From contig CAYNLG010000075.1 in assembly GCA_964397995.1 (NCBI GenBank), positions 1 to 17,770 of the forward strand: a stretch of DNA of 17,770 bases, written 5' to 3'. The notes under the pieces are model-generated. The model saw only the letters and a list, made by a program, of their open reading frames with translations, was not told the origin of the DNA and made no database searches. Below, one piece after another: positions 1 to 7,818 of this stretch. Positions within the stretch are counted from its first letter, which is position 1. Every line of letters begins with the position of its first letter. The stretch comes from CAYNLG01 sp964397995. Its GTDB lineage: Bacteria; Planctomycetota; Phycisphaerae; FEN-1346. Made by a program: the position numbers and the translations under genes.

Positions 1-914
1 CCCAGATCGGCAAGGCGTTCCGCAACGAGATCAACCCGCGCAACTACACCTTCCGCAGCCGCGAGTTCGAGCAGATGGAGATCGAGTTCTTCTGCCACCC
101 GGACGAGGCCGCCGACTGGTACACCCACTGGCGCGACACGCGGTACCAGTGGTACGTCAGCCTGGGCCTCCGGAGCGAACGGCTTCGCCTCCGCGACCAC
201 GAGGAGGACGAGCTCGCCCACTACGCCGCCGCCTGCGCCGACGTCGAGTACGCCTTCCCGTTTGGCGTCTCCGAGCTGGAGGGCATCGCGAACCGCACGG
301 ACTTCGACCTGCGCCAGCACCAGGAGCACAGCGGCCGCGACATGACCTACTTCGACGACGAGCTCTGGAAAGAGCACGCCCCGGAGTACAAAGCCGACCA
401 GTTCGGCGGCGACGAGAAGGCCGCCAAGCAGGCCGCGACCGAGGCCAAGCAGAACCCGCCGTTTCGCTTCCTGCCTCACGTTATCGAGCCGTCCGGCGGC
501 GTCGACCGGGCCACGCTGGCGTTCCTCTGCGAGGCCTACGACGAGGACGAGGCCCCCGACGAGAAGGGCAACCCGCAGCAGCGGACCGTCCTGCGCCTGC
601 ACCCGCGGCTGGCCCCGGTCAAGGTGGCCGTCTTTCCGCTTGTGAAGAAGGACGGCATGCCGGAGACCGCCCGGGCCATCTACGAGGACGCGCGCCGCCA
701 CATGGCCGCCTTCTACGACGAGAAGGGGGCCGTCGGCCGACGCTACCGTCGCCAGGACGAGGCCGGCACGCCGTTCTGCATCACCGTGGACGGCCAGACG
801 GCCGAGGACGGGACCGTGACCGTTCGCGACCGCGACGCCATGACCCAGGAACGGGTTCCCGCCGAGGGCGTCGTGGCATGGGTGACGGACAAGGTCATGC
901 CGGGGCTGAGCTGA
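1..914 (+). CDS. glyQS: Glycine--tRNA ligase, 3' part (5' end outside the window)
   Basis: This is the C-terminal 303 residues of a class II glycyl-tRNA synthetase of the homodimeric type, which charges tRNA-Gly with glycine using ATP in the cytoplasm. Reading starts in frame at base 3. Class II motif 2 is visible immediately (FRNE, then PRNYTFRSREFEQME). The family segments WYVSLGL, FPFGVSELEGIANRTDFDL, and motif 3 around GGVDRATLAF (residues about 165-174 of the visible part) follow. A typical anticodon-binding domain comes after that (LAPVKVAVFPL, ending GVVAWVTDKVMPGLS). Motif 1 and the true start lie upstream. The stop TGA is at 912-914. It is the dimeric GRS1 kind, not the alpha2beta2 glyQ/glyS kind. 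No frameshift or missing catalytic residue is seen in the visible part. Confidence 0.96.
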   Translation, partial: QIGKAFRNEINPRNYTFRSREFEQMEIEFFCHPDEAADWYTHWRDTRYQWYVSLGLRSERLRLRDHEEDELAHYAAACADVEYAFPFGVSELEGIANRTDFDLRQHQEHSGRDMTYFDDELWKEHAPEYKADQFGGDEKAAKQAATEAKQNPPFRFLPHVIEPSGGVDRATLAFLCEAYDEDEAPDEKGNPQQRTVLRLHPRLAPVKVAVFPLVKKDGMPETARAIYEDARRHMAAFYDEKGAVGRRYRRQDEAGTPFCITVDGQTAEDGTVTVRDRDAMTQERVPAEGVVAWVTDKVMPGLS

Positions 915-1112
915 CGTCCCGCATCCCGCCGGCGGGCGGGCCCCCCGCGCTGGCCGTTCTCGCGCCCGCCGCGGGCGCCCACGGTCCGATAACTCCCCGC
1001 CCCGCCCCCTTTTGCCTCAAGCACGGCATACACGGGGCCCGATTCCTATGGGTAAAGGGCGCTCCGCATCCGTGAGAGCCGGGCGCGGCACGCTCCGGGG
1101 ATACACTGGGCT
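915..1112. other. Intergenic spacer with GC hairpins
   Basis: This 198-bp gap lies between the synthetase and the lipoprotein operon. It contains a 12-bp palindrome CCCGCCGGCGGG just after the synthetase stop and a 7-bp perfect hairpin at 962-978 (GCGCCCG, loop CCG, CGGGCGC). Neither is followed by a good T run, so a terminator is possible but unproven. The motif GTCCGATAACT at 984-994 recurs at 13966-13976. I could not place a convincing sigma-70 promoter for the downstream gene, although the operon should start here. Confidence 0.4.
962..978 (+). terminator. GC hairpin downstream of glyQS, possible terminator
   Basis: Perfect 7-bp stem GCGCCCG/CGGGCGC with a 3-nt loop, 48 bp after the synthetase stop. 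A short CCCCTTTTG run lies about 30 bp further on, too far for a textbook intrinsic terminator. Such hairpins arise easily in DNA this GC-rich. Confidence 0.3.
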
Positions 1113-1892
1113 ATGGGACGCCGCGCCCTCATCCTGGCTTTGGCGCTTGCCGTGCATGCGGGGTGCGCCCCGACCGAGAAGCGCGACGACCCCGTCGCGA
1201 CGCTGGAAAGCGGGTGTGCGGCCTACGAAGCGGGCCGGCTGGACGAGGCCGTCCGCGAGTTGACCGCCGTCCTGGCGTCGGAAGACGCCGAGGCCCGGGC
1301 TCACCGGGCCGAGGCCTTCTACTGGCGCGGCCTGGCGGAGGTCGGGCGCAAGCGGCCGGGTGCCGCCCGGGCGGACTTCGAACAGGCCCTGGCCGCCGAC
1401 CCGCCGCCGGAGCTCCGGGGTCTCGCGCGTATCGCCCTGGGCAACTTGGCCTTCGAGGAGGGCCGCGACGCCGACGCCGTGGCCGCCTACGGCGAGGCCC
1501 TGCAGGACCCGCCTGAAGGGCCGCCCATGGAGCGCGTGGCCCTGCGCCTGGCGATCGCCCTGCAGAGGCTGGGTCGCTGGACCGAGGCCGACACGTACCT
1601 GGCGTACGTCATGGAGCATTACCGGGGGACGCCGGCGGCGGCCGAAGCGCGGCGGCGATACCGGGCTCGGGGCTTTGCCGTCCAGACCGGGGCGTACGCT
1701 TCGCCGGCCAACGCCCAGGTCCAGGCCGCGAAGCTCCGCGGGGCCGGCCTCGCCCCGACGATCGTCCGGGCGACCGGCGGCGGCCGCACGCTCCACACCG
1801 TCCGTGTCGGCAAGGTGTCGACCTACGGGGAGGCGGCCGCGTTGGCCACACGCGTCAACCGGGCCGGCTTCACGGCCTTGATCGTGCCGTGA
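1113..1892 (+). CDS. Putative lipoprotein with TPR-like helices and C-terminal SPOR domain
   Basis: This 259-residue protein has an N-terminal lipoprotein signal (MGRRALILALALAVHAGC), with Cys18 as the likely lipidated residue. It is probably anchored to a membrane, facing the cell wall. Residues about 30-180 form TPR-like helical repeats (AYEAGRLDEAVREL, FYWRGLAEVGR, ALGNLAFEEGRDADAVAAY). Residues about 186-259 match a SPOR domain: FAVQTGAYASPANAQ, AAKLRGAGL, HTVRVGKVSTYGEA, GFTALIV. SPOR domains bind peptidoglycan strands stripped of stem peptides, usually at division sites. The start is the ATG at 1113; the Shine-Dalgarno is weak (GGGG about 13 bases upstream). Its stop overlaps the GTG start of the next gene (GTGA at 1889-1892), implying translational coupling. 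The role in wall remodelling is inferred from domains only. Confidence 0.85.
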   Translation: MGRRALILALALAVHAGCAPTEKRDDPVATLESGCAAYEAGRLDEAVRELTAVLASEDAEARAHRAEAFYWRGLAEVGRKRPGAARADFEQALAADPPPELRGLARIALGNLAFEEGRDADAVAAYGEALQDPPEGPPMERVALRLAIALQRLGRWTEADTYLAYVMEHYRGTPAAAEARRRYRARGFAVQTGAYASPANAQVQAAKLRGAGLAPTIVRATGGGRTLHTVRVGKVSTYGEAAALATRVNRAGFTALIVP

Positions 1893-2905
1893 CCGAGGAA
1901 AGCGAGGGCAGTGTGCAGAGACGCCACGATTACGCGGCCGAGGGCGAGCTCCGCCGCGCCGTCCGGCTCAGGCCGCGCGATTCGGCCGGGCACCGGCGGC
2001 TGGCGGCGTGGCTGCTCCGGGCGGGGCGGCCGGCCCAGGCCCGCGAGGCCCTCGTGGCCGGCCTCGCCACGGCCGACAGGCCCGACTCGCTTGAGCACCT
2101 CCTGGGGCTCATCCTGGCCGGTCTGGGCGGTGCCGAGGCCGCTGAACGCCATCTCGGTGCTGCCGCGGCCCGGCACCCGGCACGGGCGGACTACCTGCGG
2201 AACCTGGGCCTGGCCCAGGGAGCGGTGGGACGTCTCGAGACCTCCGTCGAGACGCTGCGCAAGGCTCGCGACCTCGCGCCGAACGCGGGCGGCGCCCTCG
2301 AATGGGTCATCGGCCTGGGGGAACGGGCCCTGCGCGACCGCGGCGAGCGGCCGGTCCGCCGCGCTCCCGGCACGACACGCGACGCCACGGTCATCGAGGC
2401 CCTCGTCAGCGACGACCCGGACCTGGCCGAGGCCTTTGTGCCGCGCAAGGGCCTGGCCGCCGAGAGCCAAGCCTCGCGCGAGCGGCTTCTCGGCGTTCGG
2501 CGCGCTCTGAAGCGCATCCTGGCCGAGCACCCTGAGTATCCGGACGTGCACCTGGGCCTCGGGCTGGTGGCCGAGCGCCTGGGACAGATCGAACGGGCCC
2601 TCGCGTCGGCTGAGCGGGCGCTGGAACTGAATCCGCGGTATGCCGAGGCGGCCATCTTGGCCGTCCGCCTCTACGAGCGGGCCGCTGAGCCCGCCCGGGC
2701 GCTCGAACGGTGTCGCACCGTGACCGAGGTCCGGCCCGAGTGGGCCGAGGGCCATCTGCGGCTCGGGGCGTTGCTCGCCGCCGAGGGGGACGGCAAGGGC
2801 GCGGCCGCCTGCTATCGCCGGGCCCTGGAAGTCGCCCCGGAGTGTGCGGCGGCGCGGGACGGCTTAGCCGCCGTCGGGGCCGAGGCCGAAGGAGGTGACG
2901 CGTGA
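1889..2905 (+). CDS. TPR-repeat protein (first of a pair)
   Basis: This 338-residue protein is made of tetratricopeptide repeats and has no signal peptide or membrane segment, so it is probably a cytoplasmic scaffold. TPR-like helices fill residues about 10-135. A less regular linker (about 140-205) includes a charged part, RGERPVRRAPGTTRD. Clearer TPRs follow from 205 to 330. Residues 214-254 carry a module beginning HPEYPDVHLGLGLV and ending LNPRYAEA that recurs twice in the next gene. The start is GTG at 1889, inside the GTGA overlap with the lipoprotein. The stop overlaps the next start in the same way (2902-2905). No enzymatic motif is visible. The partner is unknown; neighbours suggest work with the SPOR lipoprotein or an envelope or secretion assembly. 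The gene is real; its precise function is not determinable here. Confidence 0.82.
   Translation: MTEESEGSVQRRHDYAAEGELRRAVRLRPRDSAGHRRLAAWLLRAGRPAQAREALVAGLATADRPDSLEHLLGLILAGLGGAEAAERHLGAAAARHPARADYLRNLGLAQGAVGRLETSVETLRKARDLAPNAGGALEWVIGLGERALRDRGERPVRRAPGTTRDATVIEALVSDDPDLAEAFVPRKGLAAESQASRERLLGVRRALKRILAEHPEYPDVHLGLGLVAERLGQIERALASAERALELNPRYAEAAILAVRLYERAAEPARALERCRTVTEVRPEWAEGHLRLGALLAAEGDGKGAAACYRRALEVAPECAAARDGLAAVGAEAEGGDA
2891..2895 (+). promoter_or_regulatory. Shine-Dalgarno GGAGG for the second TPR gene
   Basis: GGAGG lies 6 nt before the GTG at 2902. This supports that start even though it overlaps the previous stop codon. Confidence 0.75.
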
Positions 2906-4536
2906 GCGGACTCCTCAGGATGCTTGGCAAAGGCCTCGCGGGCGGCTTCAGCGGCTACCTGACGAAGTTCATCACCGCCTCCTCCGGCCTGCCGCTCGAG
3001 ACGCTCCAGGACCAACTCCGGGCCGAACCCCGCCGGGCCGACCTGCACCTAGCCGTCGGGCTGAAGCAGATCGAGCTGGGCCGGCTGGCGGCAGCGCGGC
3101 AAGCGCTGGAGTCGGCGCTGCGGTTGGAAGGCGGCTCGGATGACGCCCGCGCCGCGCTCGCCGCCGTCATGAGCGACCTGGGCGATCCGGACCGCGCGGT
3201 GGACCTGCTCGACCCCCTGGCCGCCCGGCCCGACGCCGCCGACGGTGTCCACTACGTCCTCGGCCAACTCCACGAGCGGCGCGGCGACATGGAGGCGGCG
3301 CTCGTGGCGTACCATGCGGCGCTGGCCATGCGGCCGACGCACCAGCCGGCCCGCGAGCGGCTGGCCGCCCTGGAACTGGTGCGCGGCGACTTGGCTTTGG
3401 CGGCCGACCACTACGAGGCCCTCAAGGGGCTGGATCCCGGCGACTTCGAGACCCGCATGAACCTCGCCCTCCTGCGGGCGCGCCAGGGCGAGCACGCCGC
3501 GGCCGTCGCCGAGTTCCAGCAGGCCCTCCTCATCGAGCCCGACAACTGGCAGGCCCATTGTCGCATGGCCGAGTCCCTGGAGGCCCAGGGGCTCCATGAC
3601 CAGGCCCTCGAGGAGGTCCGGCTGAGCCTCGACGCCCATCCGGACTACCCGGACCTGCACCTTCGGGCGGCCGAGTTGCTCCTCCGCATGGGCGACCTGG
3701 ATCTGGCCGACTACCACCTGACCCAGGCGACGGCCCTGAACCCCCGGTACCTGGAAGCCCTCGTTCTGCGGGCCGAAGTCCTGGCCGAACTCGGCCGACC
3801 GGAGGAGGCGGCCCAGATTTACCAGCGGGCCATCTGCGTCAACGACGGCTACCTGGAGGCCTACGTCGGCCTGGCCGTCACGTACCGGCAGATGGGCCGC
3901 GAAGACGAGGCCGAGGAGGCGACGGCCCAGGCCGCTCGCCTCGCCCCCAACTCCGAGGCCCTCTACCGGAAGGCGTCGCGGCTGCTGCTGCGGTCGGCCC
4001 TCTCGGAGGCGGTCGGCAAGGAACTCGGCGTGCCGGCGGCGGCCCTCGGGGGCTTGGCCGACGGTTTCGAGCCCGCCGAGGTTCTGGGCTCGGACCTGCG
4101 CGAGCACGCCCGTGCCGTGGCCGCCCACCCCGACTTCCCGGACTACCGCTACCGATACGGGCTGCTGCTGAAGGCGGCCGGGCGGTCCGAGGAGGCGCTG
4201 GAGGAGTTCCGGCAGGCGGTTGCCCTGAACCCGAGCTACGTCCGAGCCCTCGTCAAACTCGGCCTGACGGCCTGGGAGGCCGGCTGCCTGGAGGAGGCCA
4301 CCGACGCCCTCGGCAAGGCCGTCCACCTGAAGCCGGCGTACGTGGACCTGTACTACAAGCTGGGCCTGGTGTACGCCGACCGGGGCCTGTGGCCGATGGC
4401 GGTGGAGCAGTACGAGAAAGCGCTGGCCGGCCGCGCCGATGCCCCGGCCGTGGAGGCGAGCCTGATGCTCGCCCTGGAGAACATGGGTCTGGTGAGCGGC
4501 GAGGGGGCGGCGGTCCGGGCGGCCCCGCATTCCTGA
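2902..4536 (+). CDS. Large TPR-repeat protein (second of the pair)
   Basis: This 544-residue protein consists almost entirely of tetratricopeptide repeats, roughly 12-14 units. The N-terminus (LLRMLGKGLAGGFSGYLTKFI, residues about 4-24) could form a short amphipathic or membrane-associating helix, but there is no signal peptide. Clear repeats include HYVLGQLHERRGDMEAALVA, MNLALLRARQGEHAAAVAEF and LGLVYADRGLWPMAVEQY. Two copies of the HPDYPD module start at residues 246 (HPDYPDLH, then LNPRY at 279) and 409 (HPDFPDYR, then LNPSY at 442). A third copy is in the gene just upstream, so the two genes look like diverged relatives. The interruption at about 355-405 (SALSEAVGKELGVPAAALG) breaks the TPR register. 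GTG start at 2902 with a good GGAGG. TPR proteins act as protein-binding scaffolds; the client is unknown. Confidence 0.84.
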   Translation: MSGLLRMLGKGLAGGFSGYLTKFITASSGLPLETLQDQLRAEPRRADLHLAVGLKQIELGRLAAARQALESALRLEGGSDDARAALAAVMSDLGDPDRAVDLLDPLAARPDAADGVHYVLGQLHERRGDMEAALVAYHAALAMRPTHQPARERLAALELVRGDLALAADHYEALKGLDPGDFETRMNLALLRARQGEHAAAVAEFQQALLIEPDNWQAHCRMAESLEAQGLHDQALEEVRLSLDAHPDYPDLHLRAAELLLRMGDLDLADYHLTQATALNPRYLEALVLRAEVLAELGRPEEAAQIYQRAICVNDGYLEAYVGLAVTYRQMGREDEAEEATAQAARLAPNSEALYRKASRLLLRSALSEAVGKELGVPAAALGGLADGFEPAEVLGSDLREHARAVAAHPDFPDYRYRYGLLLKAAGRSEEALEEFRQAVALNPSYVRALVKLGLTAWEAGCLEEATDALGKAVHLKPAYVDLYYKLGLVYADRGLWPMAVEQYEKALAGRADAPAVEASLMLALENMGLVSGEGAAVRAAPHS

Positions 4537-4558
4537 GCGGCCGCCGGCCCCAAGAGGC

Positions 4559-4588
4559 TTGACAGTCCCCCGCCTTGGGCCGTCTAAT
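4559..4588 (+). promoter_or_regulatory. Sigma-70-type promoter for the potassium-uptake pair
   Basis: TTGACA at 4559-4564 matches the -35 consensus exactly. After an 18-nt spacer comes TCTAAT at 4583-4588, one mismatch from TATAAT. It sits in the gap after the TPR gene. It implies a transcript starting near 4595 with a leader of about 35 nt before the ATG at 4629, which argues against the in-frame TTG at 4575. Confidence 0.7.
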
Positions 4589-4628
4589 CAGTCCGAACCC
4601 GGCCCGCCCTGGAGAGCCACCCCGACCG

Positions 4629-6518
4629 ATGCAAGGGCGCGTCATCCCACCGAAGAACACCCGAACCGTCGAGGGCCGGGTCCGCCGCGTCGTCGTCGCG
4701 GTCATGGTGCCCGTCATCCTGGCGGCCGTGGGGAGCCTGGTGGCCGAGTTCGGCTTCGGGCTGCCTCCGGAGACGCTCCGCTGGGTCCACGTCGTGCACG
4801 TGGTCGCGGGGGTCCTGCTCCTCGGGGAGCCCTTCGTCCTGATGATGGCGGCCCGGGACAAGGGCGCCGCCCTGGAGGCCCGATGGTTCCATTTCGGCCT
4901 CGGAGGGCTCCTCCTGATGGCGGTCGGCGCGGTCTATGCCTCCGGCGTGGCCGCCCCGGGTACGGTGGCCCTGCGCCTGGTGCAGGGGGCCGTGGTTCTG
5001 AGCCTGCTGATGCGGTTGCTGGAGTTGAACCGGTGGCTGGCGAGCCTGGACGTGCGGCCGGCGCTGCTCTTTCTGGGCAGCTTCCTGACGCTTATCGCCA
5101 TCGGCACGGGCCTGCTGCTCCTGCCGCGGGCCACCGTCGAGGGCCGCACCACGGGCTTCACCGACGCCCTCTTTACGGCCACAAGCGCCGTCTGCGTGAC
5201 GGGCTTGGTGGTGGCCGACACGGGCACGCACTGGGCGCCGCTGGGGCGGTACGTGATCCTGGTGCTGATCCAACTCGGCGGCCTCGGGCTGATGACGTTC
5301 GGCTCGGTCTTTGCGCTGCTGATGTGGCGGGGGATGCGGGTCCGGGAGTCGGTCGCCATGCGCGAGGTCCTCTCCAGCGAGGTCCTCTCCGAGGTCGGCC
5401 GCGTTATCGTTTTCATCCTGCTCACCACGCTGGCGTTCGAGCTCATCGGCGGGACGCTGCTGGCAAGCCTGTGGGACCACACGGCGACGGCCGAGACGGT
5501 CACGCCCCTGGAGCGTTTCGAGTACAGCGCCTTTCACAGCATCAGCGCGTTCTGCAACGCCGGCTTCTGCCTCTACGACAACAGCCTCATCGACTACCGC
5601 GACACCTGGCAAGTGAACCTGGTGTTCCCGCTGCAGATCATCTGCGGCGGGCTGGGCTTCCTGGTCCTTTACAACCTGGCCCGGGTGCTGCGCTACCGCG
5701 TGCTGGGCTGGGGGCGGGTGCCGCTCAAGAAGAAGCGGCTCTCGCTCCAGTCGAAGCTGACGCTGGCGACGACGGCGGCGCTGCTCGTGGGCGGCACGGT
5801 GGGCGTCCTGGCGCTGGAAGGCCTGCCGGCGGCGCGCGGGGTGGCCCGCGCGACGACCTGGTCCCCGCCGGACGAACCCCTGCCCGAACTCGCCCCGCCG
5901 CGCCCCGGCGAGGCCGAGCCCGCCCCGCTGCCCATGGGCGAGGGCTTCGCCCGCCACCTCAGCGGCGCGTGGTTCCTTTCGGTCACCGCCCGTACCGCCG
6001 GCTTCAACACGACGGACACGCGGCGGCTGGCCCCGTCGACCAAGTTCCTGACGAGCCTGCTGATGCTCGTCGGGGCGTCGCCGGGCTCGACGGGGGGCGG
6101 CATCAAGACGGTCACGTTCGCGTTGATCCTGATCGGCGTCTGGTCGTCGGTCCGCGGGGCTTCGCACACCCGGGCCTTCCACCGGACGCTTTCGCGCGAG
6201 ATCGTCCTGCGGGCGCTGGCCGTCCTGGCCGTCTCGGCCGCCTGGGTTGCCCTGGTGACCATTCTCGTGGCGGCCTGGGGTGTCCGCGACGGGTCCCGGT
6301 ACGCCTTCGTGGACGTGCTGTTCGAGACGACGTCGGCGTACGCGACGGTGGGCCTCTCGACGGGCGTGACGCCGCTGCTGAACACGCTGGGCCGGCTTCT
6401 CATCACGGTGACGATGTACGTCGGGCGTGTCGGGCCGCTGACGCTGTTCGTCGCGATGCCGCTCGCGCCCGTCCACGAACGGTATCACTATCCGACGGAG
6501 CACGTCGCGATCTCGTAA
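4629..6518 (+). CDS. trkH: TrkH/KtrB-type potassium channel subunit
   Basis: This 629-residue inner-membrane protein is the translocating subunit of a Trk/Ktr potassium uptake system. All four selectivity-filter loops are visible: AVCVTGLV (Gly192), AFCNAGF (Gly312), RTAGFN (Gly458) and YATVGLS (Gly575). The hallmark intramembrane loop GASPGSTGGGIKT is at 482-494 and YVGRVGPLT is near the end. An extra N-terminal part (residues about 20-135) holds about four hydrophobic segments (VVVAVMVPVILAAVGSL; VHVVHVVAGVLLL; GLLLMAVGAVYASG; QGAVVLSLLM), absent from minimal KtrB. A Pro/Glu-rich loop lies at about 411-440. The ATG at 4629 is preceded by GGAGA 13 nt upstream and follows a good promoter. An in-frame TTG at 4575 would add 18 residues but lies inside that promoter. 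The RCK regulator gene follows after 26 bp. Confidence 0.95.
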   Translation: MQGRVIPPKNTRTVEGRVRRVVVAVMVPVILAAVGSLVAEFGFGLPPETLRWVHVVHVVAGVLLLGEPFVLMMAARDKGAALEARWFHFGLGGLLLMAVGAVYASGVAAPGTVALRLVQGAVVLSLLMRLLELNRWLASLDVRPALLFLGSFLTLIAIGTGLLLLPRATVEGRTTGFTDALFTATSAVCVTGLVVADTGTHWAPLGRYVILVLIQLGGLGLMTFGSVFALLMWRGMRVRESVAMREVLSSEVLSEVGRVIVFILLTTLAFELIGGTLLASLWDHTATAETVTPLERFEYSAFHSISAFCNAGFCLYDNSLIDYRDTWQVNLVFPLQIICGGLGFLVLYNLARVLRYRVLGWGRVPLKKKRLSLQSKLTLATTAALLVGGTVGVLALEGLPAARGVARATTWSPPDEPLPELAPPRPGEAEPAPLPMGEGFARHLSGAWFLSVTARTAGFNTTDTRRLAPSTKFLTSLLMLVGASPGSTGGGIKTVTFALILIGVWSSVRGASHTRAFHRTLSREIVLRALAVLAVSAAWVALVTILVAAWGVRDGSRYAFVDVLFETTSAYATVGLSTGVTPLLNTLGRLLITVTMYVGRVGPLTLFVAMPLAPVHERYHYPTEHVAIS

Positions 6519-6544
6519 CGGCCGCGCGGCCGGGGAGCGGACAC

Positions 6545-7228
6545 ATGAAACGGTTTGCCGTCATCGGCATGGGGCGGTTCGGACAGCGCCTGGCCAAGGC
6601 CCTCACGGAGGCCGGGCACGAGGTCATCGCGGTCGACGAACGCCAGGACCTGATCGAAGGCGTCCGCGACGAGGTCGCGCTGGCGGTCCGCCTCGACGCC
6701 ACCGACCCGGAGAGCCTGAAGAGCCAGCAGATCGAGAAGTGCGACGCGGCCATCGTCAGCATCGGCGAGGACTTCGAGTCGAACGCCCTGGCCACCGCCA
6801 CCCTCAAGTCCCTGGGCGTCGCCCACGTCATCAGCCGGGCCTCCAGCGACATCCAGCGCCGCATCCTCGAACGCATCGGCGCCGACGAGGTCATCAACCC
6901 GGCCGAAGAGATGGCCGTCCGCCTGGCCAACAAGCTCTCGAACCCGAACATCGTCGAGCAGCTCGAACTGGGCGAGGGCCACGGCCTTGTCCAGGTCCGC
7001 GCCCCCGACGCATGGCACGAGAAGACCCTCGGCGACATCGACCTCCGGAAGAAGTACGAGGTGACGCTCATCGCCATCAAGCGGCCCGTGACGCGCCAGA
7101 CCCGCGAGGGGGAGAGCGTCGTCGAGGAGCAAATCCTCGACCTGCCGATGGCCCATACGACGATCCGCGAAGGCGACGTCCTTGTGCTCGTCGGCGCGTC
7201 GGAGAACCTCGACAGCCTGCCGGTCTAG
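6545..7228 (+). CDS. trkA: TrkA/KtrA-type RCK regulator of potassium uptake
   Basis: This 227-residue cytoplasmic protein gates the adjacent TrkH/KtrB channel by binding nucleotide. The N-terminal RCK (Rossmann) domain shows the glycine motif GMGRFG (residues 8-13), the acidic end of beta 2 (VIAVDE, Asp31) and the typical IVSIGEDFESN and VISRASS stretches. The C-terminal TrkA_C domain covers about 140-227. It is a single-RCK protein, so it resembles KtrA, which assembles as an octameric ring, rather than the duplicated TrkA of E. coli (about 450 residues). The ATG at 6545 has GGGGAG 7 nt upstream. It sits 26 bp after the channel gene, in the same apparent operon. ATP/ADP or NAD(H) binding is expected from the family but the ligand cannot be read from sequence. 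Confidence 0.95.
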   Translation: MKRFAVIGMGRFGQRLAKALTEAGHEVIAVDERQDLIEGVRDEVALAVRLDATDPESLKSQQIEKCDAAIVSIGEDFESNALATATLKSLGVAHVISRASSDIQRRILERIGADEVINPAEEMAVRLANKLSNPNIVEQLELGEGHGLVQVRAPDAWHEKTLGDIDLRKKYEVTLIAIKRPVTRQTREGESVVEEQILDLPMAHTTIREGDVLVLVGASENLDSLPV

Positions 7229-7296
7229 CCGCTGCCCCCAGCGCCCGGGCGCACCGCCGCCCTCGGGGGGACTCGCTTCGGGGTCGGGCAGGGGGG
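7229..7296. terminator. Convergent gap with GC palindrome, possible bidirectional terminator
   Basis: trkA (rightward) and rpiB (leftward) converge here with 68 bp between stops. The gap includes the perfect palindrome GCGCCCGGGCGC (7241-7252) flanked by CCCCC and a distant GGGGGG, so transcripts from either side could fold. There is no T run, so termination is inferred from position only. Confidence 0.3.
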
Positions 7297-7818
7297 TCAG
7301 GACGCCGCCGGCTGGGTCCCGGCCGCGTCGGAGGGAGGCTGCGGCGGCATGGCCAGCGCCGGGGCCGGCCCGCCCATGTACCGGCGTTCCAGCTCCGCGA
7401 TCTTCTGCAGGCGCCGGGCGTGCCGCCCCGATTCGAATGGCGTCGACAGCCACACGTCCACCATCCGCCGCATCAGCTCCTCTCCCAACAGGTCGGCGGG
7501 CAGGCAAAGGACGTTGGCGTCGTTGTGGCGCCGGCTCATCTCGGCCGTGAGCTCGTCGTGGCACAGGGCCGCCCGCACCCCCGGCATCTTGTTGGCCGCC
7601 ATCGTCATCCCGATGCCGGAGCCGCAGAGCAGCACGCACCGGTCGACCTCTTGGCTCGCGAGCTTCCCGCAGACGGCCACCGCCACGTCGGGGTAGTCGC
7701 ACGAGTGGTCGGAGTGGGTGCCGCAGTCGGCGACCTCGTGGCCCTGGTCCTGAAGAAGCGCCATAAGGCGGGTTTTCGTCGCGAACCCCCGATGGTCGCT
7801 GCCGACGGCAATGCGCAT
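7297..7818 (-). CDS. rpiB: Ribose-5-phosphate isomerase B
   Basis: This 173-residue cytoplasmic enzyme of the RpiB/LacAB family interconverts ribose 5-phosphate and ribulose 5-phosphate in the pentose phosphate pathway. It begins RIAVGSDHRGF (Asp8, His9). It has the catalytic-cysteine loop LLCGSGIGM (Cys65), the AANKMPGVRAALCHD stretch and SRRHNDANVL with His98. The near-C-terminal phosphate-binding segment is FESGRHARRL, slightly changed from the usual F.GGRH. A Pro/Ala-rich tail of about 25 residues extends past the usual end. The ATG at 7816-7818 overlaps the upstream stop as TGATG, and GAGAGG lies about 7 nt upstream. A GTG at 7821 directly before it is an alternative. Coupling to the Sua5-phosphatase gene mirrors ywlC/ywlE/ywlF of Bacillus. 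Confidence 0.95.
   Translation of the reverse strand: MRIAVGSDHRGFATKTRLMALLQDQGHEVADCGTHSDHSCDYPDVAVAVCGKLASQEVDRCVLLCGSGIGMTMAANKMPGVRAALCHDELTAEMSRRHNDANVLCLPADLLGEELMRRMVDVWLSTPFESGRHARRLQKIAELERRYMGGPAPALAMPPQPPSDAAGTQPAAS

Noticed and set aside
1017..1796. 259-codon - strand frame over the SPOR lipoprotein
   Set aside because: The opposite strand has a lipobox, TPR and SPOR domain. This frame has no domain and would overlap it completely.
3049..6503. Long open frames on the - strand opposite the TPR and TrkH genes (493 and 639 codons)
   Set aside because: They are a by-product of high GC. The translations are low-complexity Arg/Gly/Gln/His-rich without domains, while the + strand proteins show clear families.
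4559..6544. In-frame open upstream extension of TrkA across the TrkH gene (889 codons in total)
   Set aside because: Only the last 227 codons encode TrkA. The rest is an out-of-frame reading of TrkH, and the ATG at 6545 has a proper Shine-Dalgarno.
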